Part shown: in pieces, positions 60,701-64,000 of the stretch
Position numbering within the stretch: position 1 is the stretch's first letter
How the letters are laid out: each line of letters opens with the position of its first letter
NCBI GenBank assembly: GCA_029204225.1
Contig: CM055100.1
Span: 50,145,083 to 50,209,082 of the forward strand
Length of the DNA stretch: 64,000 nucleotides
Reading direction: 5' to 3'
Source of the DNA: Diphasiastrum complanatum
Lineage: Eukaryota > Streptophyta > Lycopodiopsida > Lycopodiales > Lycopodiaceae
Translations under genes and position numbers: made by a program
Notes under the pieces: generated by a model
Database searches by the model: none
What the model was told of the DNA's origin: nothing
What the model saw: the letters and a program-made list of their open reading frames with translations, nothing else

Positions 60701-63513
60701 GTATATTTCAAGCTCAACTCATAGATGTTCATACAATGATTTTAGTTGAAAAATGCTACATACCCATAAGGACCCGCAATAGCTTACCTGAGGTGACAGT
60801 CTCAATGTTTGGGACAAGACGTTAGGTGACACATGCCAATATTCTATTGGTGCATGGTAACCTAAAGTTATTGACTCGCGGTGGTGTGCGCAACCCACAT
60901 GTGTCATGGTTATGATGTGACTATGTTGGCGGAAGTGACCCCACCTATACTATGTATATAGAGGTGGATCTCCATGAGCTTGGTATTCATTCTCACCTCG
61001 TAGCTTGGTGGAGGCCTAAGAGTGCCTGATGGTGGTCTATAGCTCTAGTGCACGGGGGTGAGATTGACGTAACCAAAGGAGACCCACATGTACTATGTAT
61101 ATAGAGGGCGATCTCCATGAGCTCGGTATTCATTCTCACTTAGACAATGAAGAGCTCTTCCACGTGGTTAGGCCAGGACATAATCTTGCCTCAAGATATA
61201 GCTATGCAAAGGACGATGTTAAGGTGTTGCGGTATGGGACGTTGTAGCTTGATGGAGGCCTAGGCATGCTTGATGGTGGTCTATAGCTCCAGTGCACGAG
61301 GGTGAGATGGTAGTATCTCTATGGATGGGTGATTTCAAAGCGCTGTCACCTGATTGTGTCCTTACTTGGTCTACTTTGACAATGGGATTTCTAACAAAAA
61401 CTATTACATGATCCCTTTTTGGTGGTCAATATTTGTTGTATGCCATGCTTTATGTTATATTTTGTTCATAAATATGATAATATTACCTCTCAAGCACTCC
61501 CCACATCCAAAACATGTAGCCTTAACGAACTATACATGAGAATTGCTAAACTAGTTTCAACTTCTAGCTAGAAGTAAAACCAAATTGAGAATTACTAAAC
61601 TAGTTTCAACCTTTGACTAGAAGTGAAACAAAGATTCAAATCTCAAATCCTGTTGAAAAAATCAAAACCTAGAGATTTGTGGAACCTATGGATTGCACTG
61701 TCCATATCATATACTCCATAGTCCATAGGCAAAATTATCTTTTGTGAATGCTTAAGCCCCTCCATCATTTATAGATTTTAAATTCTACAAAACATTCTTT
61801 TCATTCAGAACAATCAACCATTGAACTCATGTCAAAAAGAGACCATTAGGCCTTTTGCCAGCATCCCCCTTTTTTTTAGAATCCTTGTGTGTTGAACTAG
61901 TTAGTAGCAACATAATCCCCAAGCGTGCATAAGCATCTCCCAAAAAAATAAAAAAACCTATAGCTGCAAATGAACATATCCAAACTCATAAACATGTTGT
62001 TAATTGATTCATAAATGACATCTCGCATGGCAAAATTGTAAGGAGACAATGTTGTACAACAAAATCAAATAAAGTTTCAAATTTTTTGGGTAGCTGTAAC
62101 CTTATTTTTGCCAGCTACTACAAACAACCAATCTACAACCGTGACAACTCATTCTAAGTGACCAAGATGTAGTATACAAGAGTAAGAATACTTTTCCTCA
62201 TAAAAGTCCAAAAAAAAACCACTAAATGGCCTTAAAAAAACGTTAATAAGAGCAGGAAAAAATTTGCATTCTGTCCAAACAATTTCGCACACCAATAAAT
62301 CTGTTTTTTTGGAAAAAAAAAATTGATGCACGTTCGGGGAAACCCCGGATCGCGTTCCGGATCATGTTCCGGAGCGCGTCCCGGATCGTGTTCTGGATCG
62401 GAACGTGCAACCTTGAGATTCTGAAGCCAGTGATGTCATATGATCAAGCTTAGAAAAAATAATAATAATATAAATTTCAAAAAACAAAAGCCAACCATCA
62501 CTACTAATGTCTCATCAGTGCCAAAGCATAAGCTGTTGTCTGGGCTCTGAAGAATCCAGATTCTCTTGGGTAGACCCAGTGCAAGGAAAATTTTAAAAAA
62601 AAACTAAAAATAATGATATAAAAACAAAACAGGGGCCATAAAAAGTACCAAGAGTCACCAAGCATAGACGAAATAAAAACTACTAGAAACATGAAAATAA
62701 TAGTCTACTGCTTCTATTCTCACTACCTTTTTAGAAATCAGCTCGCATTGTGTGCCCTTTCCAGATGCTGGTGCACCCGCAATCATCACTTTTAAAGGCT
62801 CTGCTTCATGTTTTGCCTTTGCTCTTCCCTGCATTAAAACAAAGTCATACAGGGGGTGCTTCAGTTTGTCCAGATCCTATTACCCACTGACAGTACTAGA
62901 ATCAAGTCATGCAATCATCATATACCAAACTCCCTTGCAAAAGATACTATAAAAATATCATTGCCAATTTGGCATTATGAGTATAATTTGATTTAGTAAA
63001 GTGAGAAATAAATACCAGTTCATCTCAAATCGCATACCGATTAGGCATCTTAGTGTAAGAACTTTATTGCAGTAAGTTGAAAATTGATAGCAACCGGTGC
63101 CATATATGGTTTGATGTTTACGCTAAAGCACAAAACTTGAATACGGTAAGACAAAAGGTTAATGCCAACCGGTGTCCAGATTCAACATTTTAGGATAAAA
63201 TTTTTTTACAGTTAGACGGAAAATTGATACCCACCGGAGTCATATTATGCACCGCCCACTTGTGCCGTTTCTTCGACAAAACAGAATCCCATTCATCTGA
63301 TTCAAATGATAACCTCCATGAAAGTTCAGAAGGCCCTCTATGACTAGAATTCCAGGAATTCCAGCCATGATTTCCACCAATTTGAGTACTGGCATAAACC
63401 ATGCATGACTTTTTAGGAGGAATTCTGCCACTTGAGCAAGCATACCATCTATTTGAGGGATCCAATACAGTGGAGGACACATGGCCTAAAGAGGACTGCA
63501 CAGTAAGAGCCAT
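20973..63513 (-). CDS. Plastid-type adenylate kinase, split gene (5 exons seen, C terminus not found)
   Basis: Join of 63513-63235, 62828-62727, 38865-38737, 37932-37798 and 21119-20973 (792 bases, 264 codons), all phase 0, with AG acceptors and GT donors and no internal stop. Adenylate kinase catalyses ATP + AMP = 2 ADP. Seen in order: an N-terminal region of about 93 residues with a Ser/Arg-rich, acid-poor start like a chloroplast transit peptide; P-loop [14 protein letters not shown]-binding [22 protein letters not shown]; and the long-lid motif [13 protein letters not shown]. Plant adenylate kinases of this kind often have a further C-terminal part (a DUF1995 domain in one Arabidopsis form); it is not visible here. 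The gene spans at least 42.5 kb because introns 2 and 4 are filled with retrotransposons. Family assignment is secure; plastid location and expression are inferred. Confidence 0.9.
21466..21787 (-). mobile_element. Small inverted-repeat element with palindromic 12-13-mers (copy 2)
   Basis: ATCATAGTTGCA at 21466-21477 and its exact complement TGCAACTATGAT at 21776-21787, each followed inward by AGAAACGCGTT-like sequence. Inside the left end are four units such as GAAACATGTTTCT and GAATCGCGTTTCA. Size (322 bp) and lack of coding fit a MITE. Related in reverse complement to 13280-13463. Confidence 0.65.
21798..22765. other. Unassigned stretch, possible LTR start
   Basis: Begins TGTTAGAAATTAATG, which could be an LTR start, but no partner or primer site is seen. 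No coding sequence found in the remaining 950 bases. Confidence 0.35.
22766..23603 (+). repeat. Left arm of large inverted repeat (copia LTR plus leader)
   Basis: Starts TGTTCTGGTTTAAG and matches, in reverse complement, 25794 down to 24785. The arm is shorter than its partner because a part near 23200 is missing. The first part is LTR-like; the rest, rich in GCATGTTG words, is probably leader. Confidence 0.8.
23604..24784 (+). pseudogene. Ty1/copia integrase fragment between inverted arms
   Basis: GAG-pre-integrase motif [20 protein letters not shown], a partial duplication (59 bases repeated at a 70-base offset, 23773 and 23843), integrase core with [30 protein letters not shown] and [13 protein letters not shown], then the conserved [15 protein letters not shown] and [11 protein letters not shown]. 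Stops follow AERQN and elsewhere. The frame ends at 24780, right at the inversion junction; RT and RNase H are absent. Confidence 0.85.
24785..25794 (-). repeat. Right arm of large inverted repeat (copia LTR plus leader)
   Basis: Minus strand starts TGTTATGGTTTAAG just after a polypurine tract and proceeds through LTR and leader sequence shared with the left arm, ending abruptly at 24785. The two arms could pair with a loop of about 1.2 kb. Confidence 0.8.
25795..25910 (-). pseudogene. copia pol C terminus and polypurine tract
   Basis: Minus strand reads [20 protein letters not shown] and LGVCNIDQT then stop, the standard end of copia RNase H, followed by CTTAGGAGGGAGC (25795-25807) and the LTR. 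It shows that the right arm's LTR is preceded by a pol end of the same orientation. Confidence 0.8.
25989..26000 (+). other. tRNA-Met primer binding site
   Basis: TGGTATCAGAGC, one base after a TTTACA end. It marks the start of a plus-strand LTR element whose LTR must lie in or before 25911-25987; its full LTR is not resolved. Confidence 0.7.
26001..31860 (+). other. Long non-coding interior, possibly a LARD-like element
   Basis: Almost 5.9 kb after the primer site with no gag or pol motif in any frame that I could read. The plus strand is AT-rich and visibly poorer in C than G over many lines (for example 29640-29700 and 30120-30180). Includes a 246-bp tandem duplication. Large retrotransposon derivatives have such non-coding interiors; no matching 3' LTR was found, so this remains a suggestion. 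Confidence 0.4.
28932..29423 (+). repeat. Tandem duplication, 2 x 246 bp
   Basis: 28932-29177 is repeated at 29178-29423 with only a few differences. No coding sequence. Confidence 0.92.
31861..33229. other. Mixed non-coding region with a dispersed repeat
   Basis: Contains A-rich runs (31930-32040), repeated GAGAGCCTGTG words (32200-32280), the repeat at 32215-32450, and a coding-like Arg/Ala-rich relic at 32433-32690 that I cannot assign. The rest to 33229 is AT-rich and featureless. Confidence 0.45.
32215..32450 (+). repeat. Dispersed repeat copy 1 (pair with 36165-36400)
   Basis: Shared with the second copy: GAGAGCCTGTG words, GTCGAGATGGCAG start-like context, CATGCAATTTAGGCTT, AGTTTATTTCCATCGTGG and GGCACAACGA. 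The spacing is conserved. Nature unknown. Confidence 0.75.
33230..35600 (-). pseudogene. Ty3/gypsy gag-pol relic
   Basis: Read right to left: gag start region (35600-35400), gag body with [18 protein letters not shown] (about 35000), zinc knuckle [14 protein letters not shown] (about 34750), protease [15 protein letters not shown] (about 34510), RT start [18 protein letters not shown] (about 33990), then a jump over the RT palm to [13 protein letters not shown] (about 33760), and an RNase H end [12 protein letters not shown] (about 33510). Integrase is absent. The protease has DDG where DSG or DTG is usual. Multiple stops. Confidence 0.82.
35601..36015 (-). repeat. LTR or leader of the gypsy relic
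   Basis: In reverse complement it matches 51380-51800 closely over about 400 bases (CACTTGTTTTTGGGG, GGTGGACCCCATAA and the CCTAAGGACAAGCCTTAGAGG block). Position directly upstream of gag fits 5' LTR plus leader. Confidence 0.7.
36016..36069. repeat. (AG)n microsatellite
   Basis: Pure AG run of 54 bases, followed by further GAGA-rich sequence to about 36160. Confidence 0.95.
36165..36400 (+). repeat. Dispersed repeat copy 2 (pair with 32215-32450)
   Basis: Same order of blocks as copy 1, with ATGGCAGGGCACACACC in place of ATGGCAGAGCGCATACC. Both copies sit near purine-rich tracts and on the same strand. Confidence 0.75.
36401..37797. other. Intron sequence, no assigned element
   Basis: About 1.4 kb. 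Around 37080-37330 the minus strand has Asn-rich coding-like words interrupted by stops that I cannot assign. Nothing else seen. Confidence 0.4.
37798..37932 (-). CDS. Adenylate kinase exon 4 (LLDGYPRS region)
   Basis: 45 codons starting with the internal residues MVTQKLAQ and carrying [17 protein letters not shown] and IFILLE. The conserved Arg of the DGYPRS motif is present. Acceptor GATTTGCAG, donor CTTGAA|GTGAGT. The exon holds a run of nine A within the Lys codons, a likely slippage site, but the frame is intact. Confidence 0.92.
37933..38736 (-). other. Intron 3 of the adenylate kinase gene (804 bp)
   Basis: Ordinary AT-rich intron between GTAAAG and ATTTGCAG. No mobile element is visible in it, in contrast to introns 2 and 4. 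Confidence 0.85.
38737..38865 (-). CDS. Adenylate kinase exon 3 (AMP-binding region)
   Basis: 43 codons with [20 protein letters not shown] and [11 protein letters not shown], the NMP-binding segment of adenylate kinase. Acceptor TTTGTGCAG, donor GTCACG|GTAAAG. Open and in phase 0 with its neighbours. Confidence 0.92.
38866..39830. other. Intron sequence left of the copia insertion
   Basis: Mostly non-coding. Overlapping minus-strand frames at 39232-39512 contain words such as [15 protein letters not shown] but match no family that I know. A C-rich/CT-rich block with (CT)n (39690-39732) precedes the insertion site. Confidence 0.4.
39690..39732. repeat. (CT)n microsatellite
   Basis: Pure CT run of about 43 bases, 98 bases left of the copia element. 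Confidence 0.95.
39831..40801 (+). repeat. 5' LTR of copia, 971 bp
   Basis: TGTTGGATTTATTCC to ATTCCCCAACA. It contains about 155 bases (about 40162-40327) absent from the 3' LTR, which accounts for the length difference. Confidence 0.93.
40802..40813 (+). other. tRNA-Met primer binding site of copia
   Basis: TGGTATCAGAGC directly abuts the 5' LTR with no spacer. Confidence 0.92.
40873..41535 (+). pseudogene. copia gag (one stop, C terminus deleted)
   Basis: Starts ATG at 40873 with [20 protein letters not shown] and [18 protein letters not shown], then [14 protein letters not shown] and [15 protein letters not shown], the copia gag (UBN2-type) pattern. A single TAA at 41275-41277 splits it. 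After KKRGSK (about 41520) the sequence passes directly into integrase, so the CCHC knuckle, protease and zinc-binding integrase head are missing. Confidence 0.85.
41536..42737 (+). pseudogene. copia integrase and 5' half of RT
   Basis: Integrase core: HTDICGPM (first Asp), [15 protein letters not shown] (second Asp) and [10 protein letters not shown] (Glu), with a frameshift and a stop between. Then [19 protein letters not shown], and [54 protein letters not shown] and SNVYFKS. Stops at several sites. RT is interrupted at 42737 by the nested element, shortly before its catalytic box. Confidence 0.85.
42738..43184 (-). repeat. 3' LTR of the nested chromovirus, 447 bp
   Basis: On the minus strand it starts TGTTAGGGACCCAAC at 43184. 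A purine-rich tract (GGAAGAGGGGAA, 43185-43196) precedes it and would prime plus-strand synthesis. Confidence 0.9.
43213..44636 (-). pseudogene. Chromovirus integrase and chromodomain
   Basis: From right to left: zinc finger [11 protein letters not shown]...[13 protein letters not shown], core [17 protein letters not shown] and [10 protein letters not shown] (D, D, E all present), continuing open to about 43818. After a decayed GPY/F region the segment 43419-43213 encodes a chromodomain: [26 protein letters not shown] and SWEKELDL. Chromodomains direct such elements to modified chromatin. The long open integrase frame (272 codons) suggests a fairly young copy. Confidence 0.88.
44630..45030 (-). 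pseudogene. Chromovirus RNase H, fused to LTR sequence
   Basis: [51 protein letters not shown] and NSVADALSR are standard gypsy RNase H. The frame is open into the LTR on its 5' side (to 45100), showing a clean deletion from within the 5' LTR to the start of RNase H. Confidence 0.88.
45030..45399 (-). repeat. 5' LTR of the nested chromovirus, truncated
   Basis: Matches 42807-43184 with few differences; lacks the LTR end because of the internal deletion at about 45030. Confidence 0.88.
45405..46379 (+). pseudogene. copia RT 3' half and RNase H
   Basis: Continues RT just past the nested element: [15 protein letters not shown] with the catalytic YVDD at about 45418-45429, [17 protein letters not shown], then a stop and frameshift, [20 protein letters not shown] and [18 protein letters not shown]. 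RNase H words CDKQSAIAL and [13 protein letters not shown] follow with stops. The polypurine tract TTAAGGGGGGT (46377-46387) ends it. Confidence 0.87.
46388..47201 (+). repeat. 3' LTR of copia, 814 bp
   Basis: Same ends as the 5' LTR; differs by scattered substitutions and one deletion of about 155 bases. The visible substitutions mean that the insertion is not very recent. Confidence 0.93.
47202..49790 (-). pseudogene. Ty3/gypsy relic: gag, RT, RNase H, integrase
   Basis: Right to left: gag [20 protein letters not shown] ... [20 protein letters not shown] and [10 protein letters not shown] (49777-49200), joined directly to RT start [15 protein letters not shown] and [10 protein letters not shown], so zinc knuckle and protease are deleted. 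RT continues with frame breaks to [18 protein letters not shown] and FLDDILVF, then LSYLGHKIS, RNase [21 protein letters not shown], integrase [18 protein letters not shown] and the region [19 protein letters not shown]. The 3' end is lost where the copia element inserted at 47201. Confidence 0.82.
49791..50700 (-). repeat. Probable leader and LTR of the gypsy relic (edges unknown)
   Basis: Non-coding sequence upstream of gag on the minus strand. A good TATA box lies at 50539-50546. No primer site with the usual TGGTATCAGAG could be found and no second LTR remains, so the extent is a guess. Confidence 0.45.
50539..50546 (-). promoter_or_regulatory. TATA box (TATAAATA) of a probable LTR promoter
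   Basis: The minus strand reads CCCCTATAAATAGAGGACG, a canonical plant TATA context, about 760 bases upstream of the gag frame. It suits the U3/R border of the relic. Confidence 0.55.
50701..51380. other. AT-rich spacer
   Basis: About 680 bases. Around 51050-51270 it contains many copies of AAACTTTGTAAACTT-like words. No coding sequence. Confidence 0.5.
51381..52370 (+). pseudogene. gypsy LTR/leader and gag start, inverted relative of 33230-36015
   Basis: LTR/leader block (51381-51800) and an open gag start at 51949 ([40 protein letters not shown]). Frameshifts follow, but words such as [11 protein letters not shown] can be traced to about 52350. Same family as the minus-strand relic at 33230-36015, opposite strand. 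The rest of the element is missing. Confidence 0.7.
52371..53290 (-). other. Decayed sequence, possibly an old LINE
   Basis: The minus strand around 52640-52833 holds a short frame with [20 protein letters not shown], vaguely like the LINE motif W..VC.PK.EGGLG. Evidence is weak. The phrase GAGCTATTGGAGGGCCTAT occurs twice (about 52627 and 53035). Confidence 0.25.
53297..54945 (+). pseudogene. Chromovirus integrase, GPY/F and chromodomain
   Basis: Starts at the RNase H/integrase joint ([20 protein letters not shown]), an acidic linker, then zinc finger [10 protein letters not shown]...CQKCQVNK, core [16 protein letters not shown] and DGQTERLNQ (three catalytic residues present, small deletion between the first two), [38 protein letters not shown] (54486-54704) and a chromodomain (54740-54934) with [17 protein letters not shown] and ATWERD. 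Ends AAGGGGGAGAGAG, the polypurine tract. Several stops and frameshifts. Confidence 0.87.
54946..55313 (+). repeat. LTR of the inverted chromovirus, plus orientation, 368 bp
   Basis: TGTTATGAGCACGTAACC to GGATCTCTTACA, right after the polypurine tract. Followed within 7 bases by RNase H sequence of the opposite strand. Confidence 0.9.
55314..56750 (-). pseudogene. Chromovirus protease, RT and RNase H
   Basis: Right to left: protease [17 protein letters not shown] (about 56640), RT from [20 protein letters not shown] through [47 protein letters not shown] and the catalytic box [10 protein letters not shown] (about 55590), a short deletion, then RNase H words [20 protein letters not shown] and [10 protein letters not shown], ending near [10 protein letters not shown]. 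gag is absent. RT is open for 218 codons. Protease again shows DDG. Confidence 0.87.
56751..57338 (-). other. Leader with four AGCGCTGG repeats
   Basis: Between primer site and protease; gag is missing. CAGCGCTG occurs at about 56964, 57054, 57145 and 57235, roughly 90 bases apart, each near GATCCAAAAT- or CTCCAAAAT-like words. Confidence 0.7.
57339..57350 (-). other. tRNA-Met primer binding site
   Basis: Minus strand TGGTATCAGAGC, one base inside the LTR end TTACA. Confidence 0.9.
57352..57708 (-). repeat. LTR of the inverted chromovirus, minus orientation, 357 bp
   Basis: Minus strand TGTTACGAGCACGTAAC to GGATCTTACA. Matches 54946-55313 with few changes. Confidence 0.9.
57714..58620. repeat. 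Inverted repeat arms flanking about 700 bp
   Basis: 57714-57803 and about 58503-58620 match in reverse complement (GTGGGTTGTGCCTCGCC, TACTGGTGGT-like and GACACATCCAATG words). Arms are diverged. The interval holds an AT-rich repeat (58110-58390). Could be an old foldback element. Confidence 0.6.
58110..58390 (+). repeat. Dispersed repeat, copy 1 (pair with 62420-62700)
   Basis: Shares CAGTGATGTCATA, AATGTCTCATCA-like, AAGCATAAG, TTCTCTTGGGTAGA and CCAGTG blocks in the same order with the copy next to exon 2. Confidence 0.75.
58621..59761. other. Unassigned stretch
   Basis: More than 1.1 kb without coding sequence. The last bases CTTCTTCCAACA look like an LTR end because primer-site copies follow. 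Confidence 0.4.
59762..59809 (+). other. Three tandem tRNA-Met primer-site-like sequences
   Basis: TGGTATCAGAG at 59762, TGGTATCAGAGC at 59780 and TGGTATCAGATC at 59798, exactly 18 bases apart. A normal LTR element has one, next to the LTR end (here CCAACA at 59761). Confidence 0.8.
59810..60945. other. Unassigned stretch with GCATG-rich block and a hairpin
   Basis: 59930-60080 is rich in CATGCATG and TGTCTGCATG words. ACTGTTACG and CGTAACAGT (about 60147-60168) form a 9-bp hairpin whose sequence resembles the LTR end at 57708. No coding sequence. Confidence 0.5.
60946..61310 (+). repeat. Interleaved direct repeats
   Basis: ATCTCCATGAGCTTGGTATTC recurs at about 61112, and GATGGTGGTCTATAGCTCNAGTGCACG recurs at about 61273; the spacing suggests a duplicated segment of at least 150 bases with later changes. 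Confidence 0.7.
61311..62330. other. AT-rich intron sequence
   Basis: Contains a 47-bp imperfect tandem duplication (TACTAAACTAGTTTCAACNTNTNNCTAGAAGT, about 61547-61640). Otherwise nothing seen. Confidence 0.5.
62341..62405. repeat. Tandem 12-mer minisatellite, about five units
   Basis: CCGGATCGCGTTCC-like units every 12 bases: GGATCGCGTTCC, GGATCATGTTCC, GGAGCGCGTCCC, GGATCGTGTTCT. The units are near-palindromic, as in the repeats at 13380 and 21486. Confidence 0.85.
62420..62700 (+). repeat. Dispersed repeat, copy 2 (next to exon 2)
   Basis: Same block order as 58110-58390. It ends within about 30 bases of the donor of exon 2. Confidence 0.75.
62727..62828 (-). CDS. Adenylate kinase exon 2 (P-loop)
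   Basis: 34 codons carrying the nucleotide-binding loop [14 protein letters not shown], the signature that binds the ATP phosphates. It follows acceptor AATGCAG and ends AAAAAG|GTAGTG. Phase 0 on both sides. A dispersed repeat (62420-62700) reaches to within about 30 bases of its donor. Confidence 0.9.
62829..63234 (-). other. Intron 1 of the adenylate kinase gene (406 bp)
   Basis: Bounded by GTGGGT and a pyrimidine-rich acceptor ending TTTTAATGCAG. It contains no recognisable element and is the smallest intron seen here. Confidence 0.8.
63235..63513 (-). CDS. Adenylate kinase exon 1 (start, transit-peptide-like)
   Basis: 93 codons from an ATG at 63513 that has G at +4. It is the first Met after an in-frame TGA about 57 bases upstream, which decides the start. 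The first 45 residues are rich in Ser, Thr, Arg and Lys with almost no acidic residues, and a VYA-S site near residue 42 resembles a plastid cleavage site. The donor is ACTCCG|GTGGGT. The second half of the exon matches no family I recognise. Confidence 0.82.
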
Positions 63514-64000
63514 GAGGCTTGAATGTGGCCAGTAAGAAACAAAATTTTCAATACTTGATACTGCTGATCATAAAATTTGTTCTAGGGTTGAAATGTCCCG
63601 GCTTACACCTGATGGAAGAAATTGATTTCGTATGGATATGATGTGGGCAAGCAATGGCAGCTCAAAAAGTGCGGAATTAAGGGGGGCTTTTCATCTTTAC
63701 TGCAGCAATCTGTATCCCAATTTGATGATGCATCCAACACTAACGATTTGCAACGGAATTCGTGAAATGGGTTATGCATGTATATGCCTCATTTGGCAGA
63801 AATGATGAGCAGCTCCTTCGCATGTTTGAGAAAAACCCTAAACAGCATGAAAATAGTTTGATCATGCACCATCTCTATCTGCACAATGATGAGTTGGGGA
63901 TGGAGGTATTTTTTTATTATCTTGGACTCACTCATTACTGTAGCTCATTAGATTGGAACCCGACCTCAAGTACAGGAAATGAACTATTTACCAACATGCC
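63514..64000 (-). promoter_or_regulatory. Upstream region of the adenylate kinase gene
   Basis: Region 5' of the start codon, expected to hold the 5' UTR and part of the promoter. I see no convincing TATA box or other motif, and no additional coding exon. An in-frame stop about 57 bases upstream closes the reading frame. Confidence 0.4.

Larger units (their letters stand above)
38866..62726 (-). other. Intron 2 of the adenylate kinase gene (about 23.9 kb)
   Basis: Inferred from exon continuity: the P-loop exon ends at 62727 and the next residues of the kinase fold begin at 38865. It holds a copia element with a nested chromovirus, three further gypsy relics (one internally inverted) and diffuse repeats. 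Splicing over this distance is inference; donor and acceptor are canonical. Confidence 0.8.

Noticed and set aside
1-64000. CRISPR arrays, bacterial operons, ribosome binding sites, rRNA genes
   Set aside because: No regularly spaced repeats with unique spacers, no operon structure and no rRNA sequence seen; the content is eukaryotic.

Overview
This window looks like nuclear DNA of a land plant with a large, repeat-rich genome. The evidence is a spliced gene for a plastid-type adenylate kinase with introns of 17-24 kb, chromodomain Ty3/gypsy and Ty1/copia retrotransposons with plant tRNA-Met primer sites, LINEs and Helitron relics. A fern or gymnosperm fits the intron sizes, but species cannot be named from sequence alone. 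No bacterial features, rRNA genes or CRISPR arrays were seen.

The one host gene found is on the minus strand. Five phase-0 exons of an adenylate kinase lie at 63513-63235 (start codon, transit-peptide-like N terminus), 62828-62727 (P-loop), 38865-38737, 37932-37798 and 21119-20973 (lid region). Introns are 406 bp, about 23.9 kb, 804 bp and about 16.7 kb. The C-terminal exons are not found in the window, so 1-20972 may be one more giant intron or may lie beyond the gene.

Layout from left to right. 1-1930: 5' part of a minus-strand LTR element. 1936-5275: two LINE reverse transcriptase copies joined head to tail. 5276-8440: two LINE-related units that carry ORF1 only; one ORF1 is open. 9018-13110: two Helitron fragments. 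13280-14170: a palindrome-rich repeat and a short LTR with a tRNA-like core. 15150-15980: copia debris. 15999-20053: a gypsy element with both LTRs. 20973-21119: exon 5. 21466-21787: a small inverted-repeat element. 22766-25794: a copia integrase fragment between large inverted arms. 25989-31860: a primer site followed by almost 6 kb without coding sequence. 33230-36015: gypsy relic. 37798-38865: exons 4 and 3. 39831-47201: a copia element with both LTRs, split by a minus-strand chromovirus (42738-45399) with a perfect 5-bp target duplication. 47202-50700: gypsy relic. 51381-52370: gypsy gag fragment. 53297-57708: a chromovirus whose integrase/3' LTR half is inverted. 57714-62700: diffuse repeats. 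62727-63513: exons 2 and 1.

The elements do not form a common system. They are independent insertions, many nested, that have inflated the introns of a gene whose visible exons remain open and correctly bordered by GT/AG. Several junctions carry local duplications (41, 72, 91, 246 bp), pointing to repeated break-repair or template-switch events.
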